Source: Gordius sp. MW1 (Eukaryota; Nematomorpha; Gordioida; Gordea; Gordiidae). From it: 64,000 bases of DNA. Both the position numbers and the translations under genes were made by a program. Location of the stretch: positions 24,637,901 to 24,701,900 of the forward strand of contig OZ038527.1 of assembly GCA_964036665.1 (NCBI GenBank), written 5' to 3'. Shown piece by piece: positions 39,501 through 42,500 of the stretch (its first letter is position 1; the number at the start of each line of letters is the position of its first letter). The notes under the pieces are model-generated. The model was given only the letters and a program-made list of their open reading frames with translations, made no database searches and had not been told where the DNA came from.

Positions 39501-42500
39501 AATATTTCAAAGATTCAGCACTGTTTTCGCTCTTCAAGTGCTTTTTTACACTCGGAAATTTTAAACCTCTTCGAACAAAATATTAAATCTATTTTACAAT
39601 CTATTTTAAATATTAAATTCAATACTCATAGCTGGTTACAAGCTTCCCTACCAACCAAATCGGGTGGTTTAGGGATTCGCTCACCGGCCTCAATATCTCT
39701 AGTCTCCTTTATTTCATCTTATAAATCCGTACAAGATACCATTTTTAAGTTGTATCCGGTTAAAGAAGACCCGCTTCTACCCATTGCTTTAGCTACTTGG
39801 GAAAACAACACCAATCCCGAAACACATTTGCCACAAACCTCACGACAAAGAGATTGGGATGCCGGACTTGTGTTGCACTCCGTTGATTATCTAATTTCGA
39901 GTAGCGATGCAAGTCAGTGTTCTAATTTAAGGTCGTTTTTGTTTGATGGCTCAGGTCACGAATGGCTAGAGGCCTACCCAAGCTGTCTCACCGGGATGAT
40001 GCTGGAGGACTCGGAGCTTTCGTACTCCATAGCACTCCGGCTAGGGGTGAAATTTTCGAAGCCATTTACTTGCCGAAATTGCAGCATACTCGTAGACGAA
40101 CAAGCCAGGCATCCCTTACACTGCCTGGCAAACAAATTCAAATATGCTAGACACAATAAGGCCAACGCCTTAATTCAAAGTGCCCTGAAGAGAGCAAAGA
40201 TTCCATCCATCTTGGAGCCATCGGACCCCGCCTTGGAGGGACGTATGCGTCCTGATGGATCTTCTTTAGTCCCATGGAGCAATGGTCTTCACCTTAAATG
40301 GGACTTCACATGTATTGACCTATTTGCCCCCTCTAACTGCAACAATGATTCTTTAGCTGTTGCAAAGGGGCGGAAAACCAATAAATACAAAGCCCTATTA
40401 TCCTCAAATATTTTTATTCCATTGGTTGCTTCGTGTTCAGGCACCTTTGGCAAACAGGCCTTAGCTTTTTTTAAAGAGGTTGGAAGACGTTCTCCCCCGT
40501 CTAAACATTCGGTACCCTTTTTACTAAAACAAAGACTTGGTATTCTTATAGCCAAGTACAATTTTAAATCGTTCGCGGATTCTTGGCCAATTTTGGAAGA
40601 TCCCCTCGATGATGATATATCCGAATAGTGTATTATTTTATTCGGCGCATTTTGCCTTTTATATTTCATGTATTTATATTATATTACTGTCAGCGGAATT
40701 TTAACAAATAAACTTTATTAAAAAAAAAAAATAAATATCTGATTCGTAATATTTGTTTATAGCGCCACCTATAAATTAATTTAATTTATTAGTATTTTTT
40801 CGATTTCCTGACCACCTCATAGCCGTCCCCAAACTTTTTATTTTAGAAATTAGATATTTGGACATAGGGGAATTCCCATGGTAAATATGGTGATTATAGC
40901 TGCTGGCGAAGTAGGTTTTTTTGGTTTTCCACAAATTTGACCTCAAAACTTTAACCACAAAAGTTTGAAGTTTTTGGCTACATTTTTCTGATAGAAAATT
41001 TTATAAGGATTAAAATGCACTAAAATATACGAAGCTAGCACCAATACTTTTGAAAATATGACAATATTAGTAAAATTTGTAAAACGCACCCGAGCATGAT
41101 TTTGGCCATTTTAGGGTCCATAACTCAAAAAGTATTGGCCCAAAATGGTTAAAATTTTCAGAAATTACTATTTCCTATAGGGTCTATATTCTCACAAAAA
41201 ATCAGCTCGATCTGAGATGGTTGGCCGAAACCGTTTTGATATGTCATGGAATGGCCCTATATCATCTCTACTGTAAAATCACTTTTTCGGACTTTATGCC
41301 AAAACTTTTATACGTGTAGGAAAATACTGAAAAGATATAAATGGGTTAGAAATCCCTTAATAATCTCTATATAAATTTCGATTTTGAGATCGCTACCGTT
41401 ATGACATAGCTAAAATTTTATCATAATGGGCATGCCTGAGGCTTGGGGTCAATTAGACCCCAGAATTCACTCCTCAATCCACATAGTCAATTTTAAAATA
41501 AATAAATGTACCAAATTAATTTTTTCGTCATTTTTGACTGTAGAAGAGGGACAAACACTCAACCTCTTAAGGTCCGATTAAGCGTTGAACGTGTAGACAA
41601 GCTTCCCCATTTTGACTTGGGCCTGCCTTGCTACACCATACTAACCGCTTGCGAAATTGCCAGTAATATGGCGAGGTTCGATGGAATTCGTTACGGTAAT
41701 ACCTCCATTTTTGCATGGGGCTCGCGTTTGAATTTGAAGATAAGAGGGGGATTTAAAGGCTATTTTCTATGCCATTTTCCCATATTTTTCATGATACATA
41801 TTGTTGAAAACTAACTATAAACTGTTGGGATAAAGAAATTTTAGTTGTTCTATAACTCGGTAAGGGCTCGGGCCAAAAATTTTAAGGATTATTTGGGTTT
41901 GAATTAAAAAAAAATTGGTTTTTTAGGACATTATAGTACTAAAACCTCTCTCGACTAAAAAAAAGAAGGTTGGATGATTGAAAAATATATAGTTAGTATT
42001 TATGAAAAATGAACCAATCTTTGAAATTTTTGAGAAATTCTGCTTAAATTATCATTTTTTATAAATTTTATGACAAATGCAATTAAGCTAAAAATTAGAA
42101 AAAGGGAAACTTTCTGTAAAATATAACCATTGCGAATTTTATAAGATTTTTTTATAAATTTAGGAGAACGGCACGAAAATATGGTGGAAACGAGAATGGA
42201 TGGTTTTAACGAAGTCGTTAAAGGACGTATTTTGGCCGGAAATTATTTTATGTCCAAAGGGTATTTTATATTTTTCACACTAAATTTTGAATATACATTT
42301 GACTTGGAATAAAAAAATTTTGTTCAGAAAATAATTATAATATATCTTTAAAAACAAATAAATAATGTCTACAATAATATAATTACAACAACTGACAATA
42401 TTTTCCTTATTGTATATAAAAAATTATATTTTAGCAGCTGGGATTTTACGATTTAGACGGGCTAAACTCTATTATCAAATCTTTACGTAAAATGGCCTTA

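Larger units (their letters stand above)
35004..41257. mobile_element. Long-TIR DNA transposon (~2.5 kb) interrupted by a LINE
   Basis: The left arm (about 35004-35653) is the inverted complement of 36793-36956 joined to 40733-41233. Shared blocks include CATCTCAGATCGAG, TTTCAAAAGTATTGGTGCTA, GGTGGCGCTATAAACAA and GGGCCACATAAAG. The arms are therefore ~650 bp long, and the right arm is split by the LINE at 36957-40732. The interior (35654-36792) carries a transposase-like gene. The right terminus may be the AGGGCCATTCC sequence whose complement ends at 41257; the left terminus is not resolved and no target duplication was found. Confidence 0.82.
34536..41596. other. GatA intron 6, enlarged by nested transposons
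   Basis: A 7.06-kb intron, of which roughly 6.25 kb is accounted for by a long-TIR DNA transposon and the LINE nested in it. The flanks 34536-35003 and 41258-41596 show no further gene. Cytosine-rich pieces at 34780-34900 are unassigned. Confidence 0.8.
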
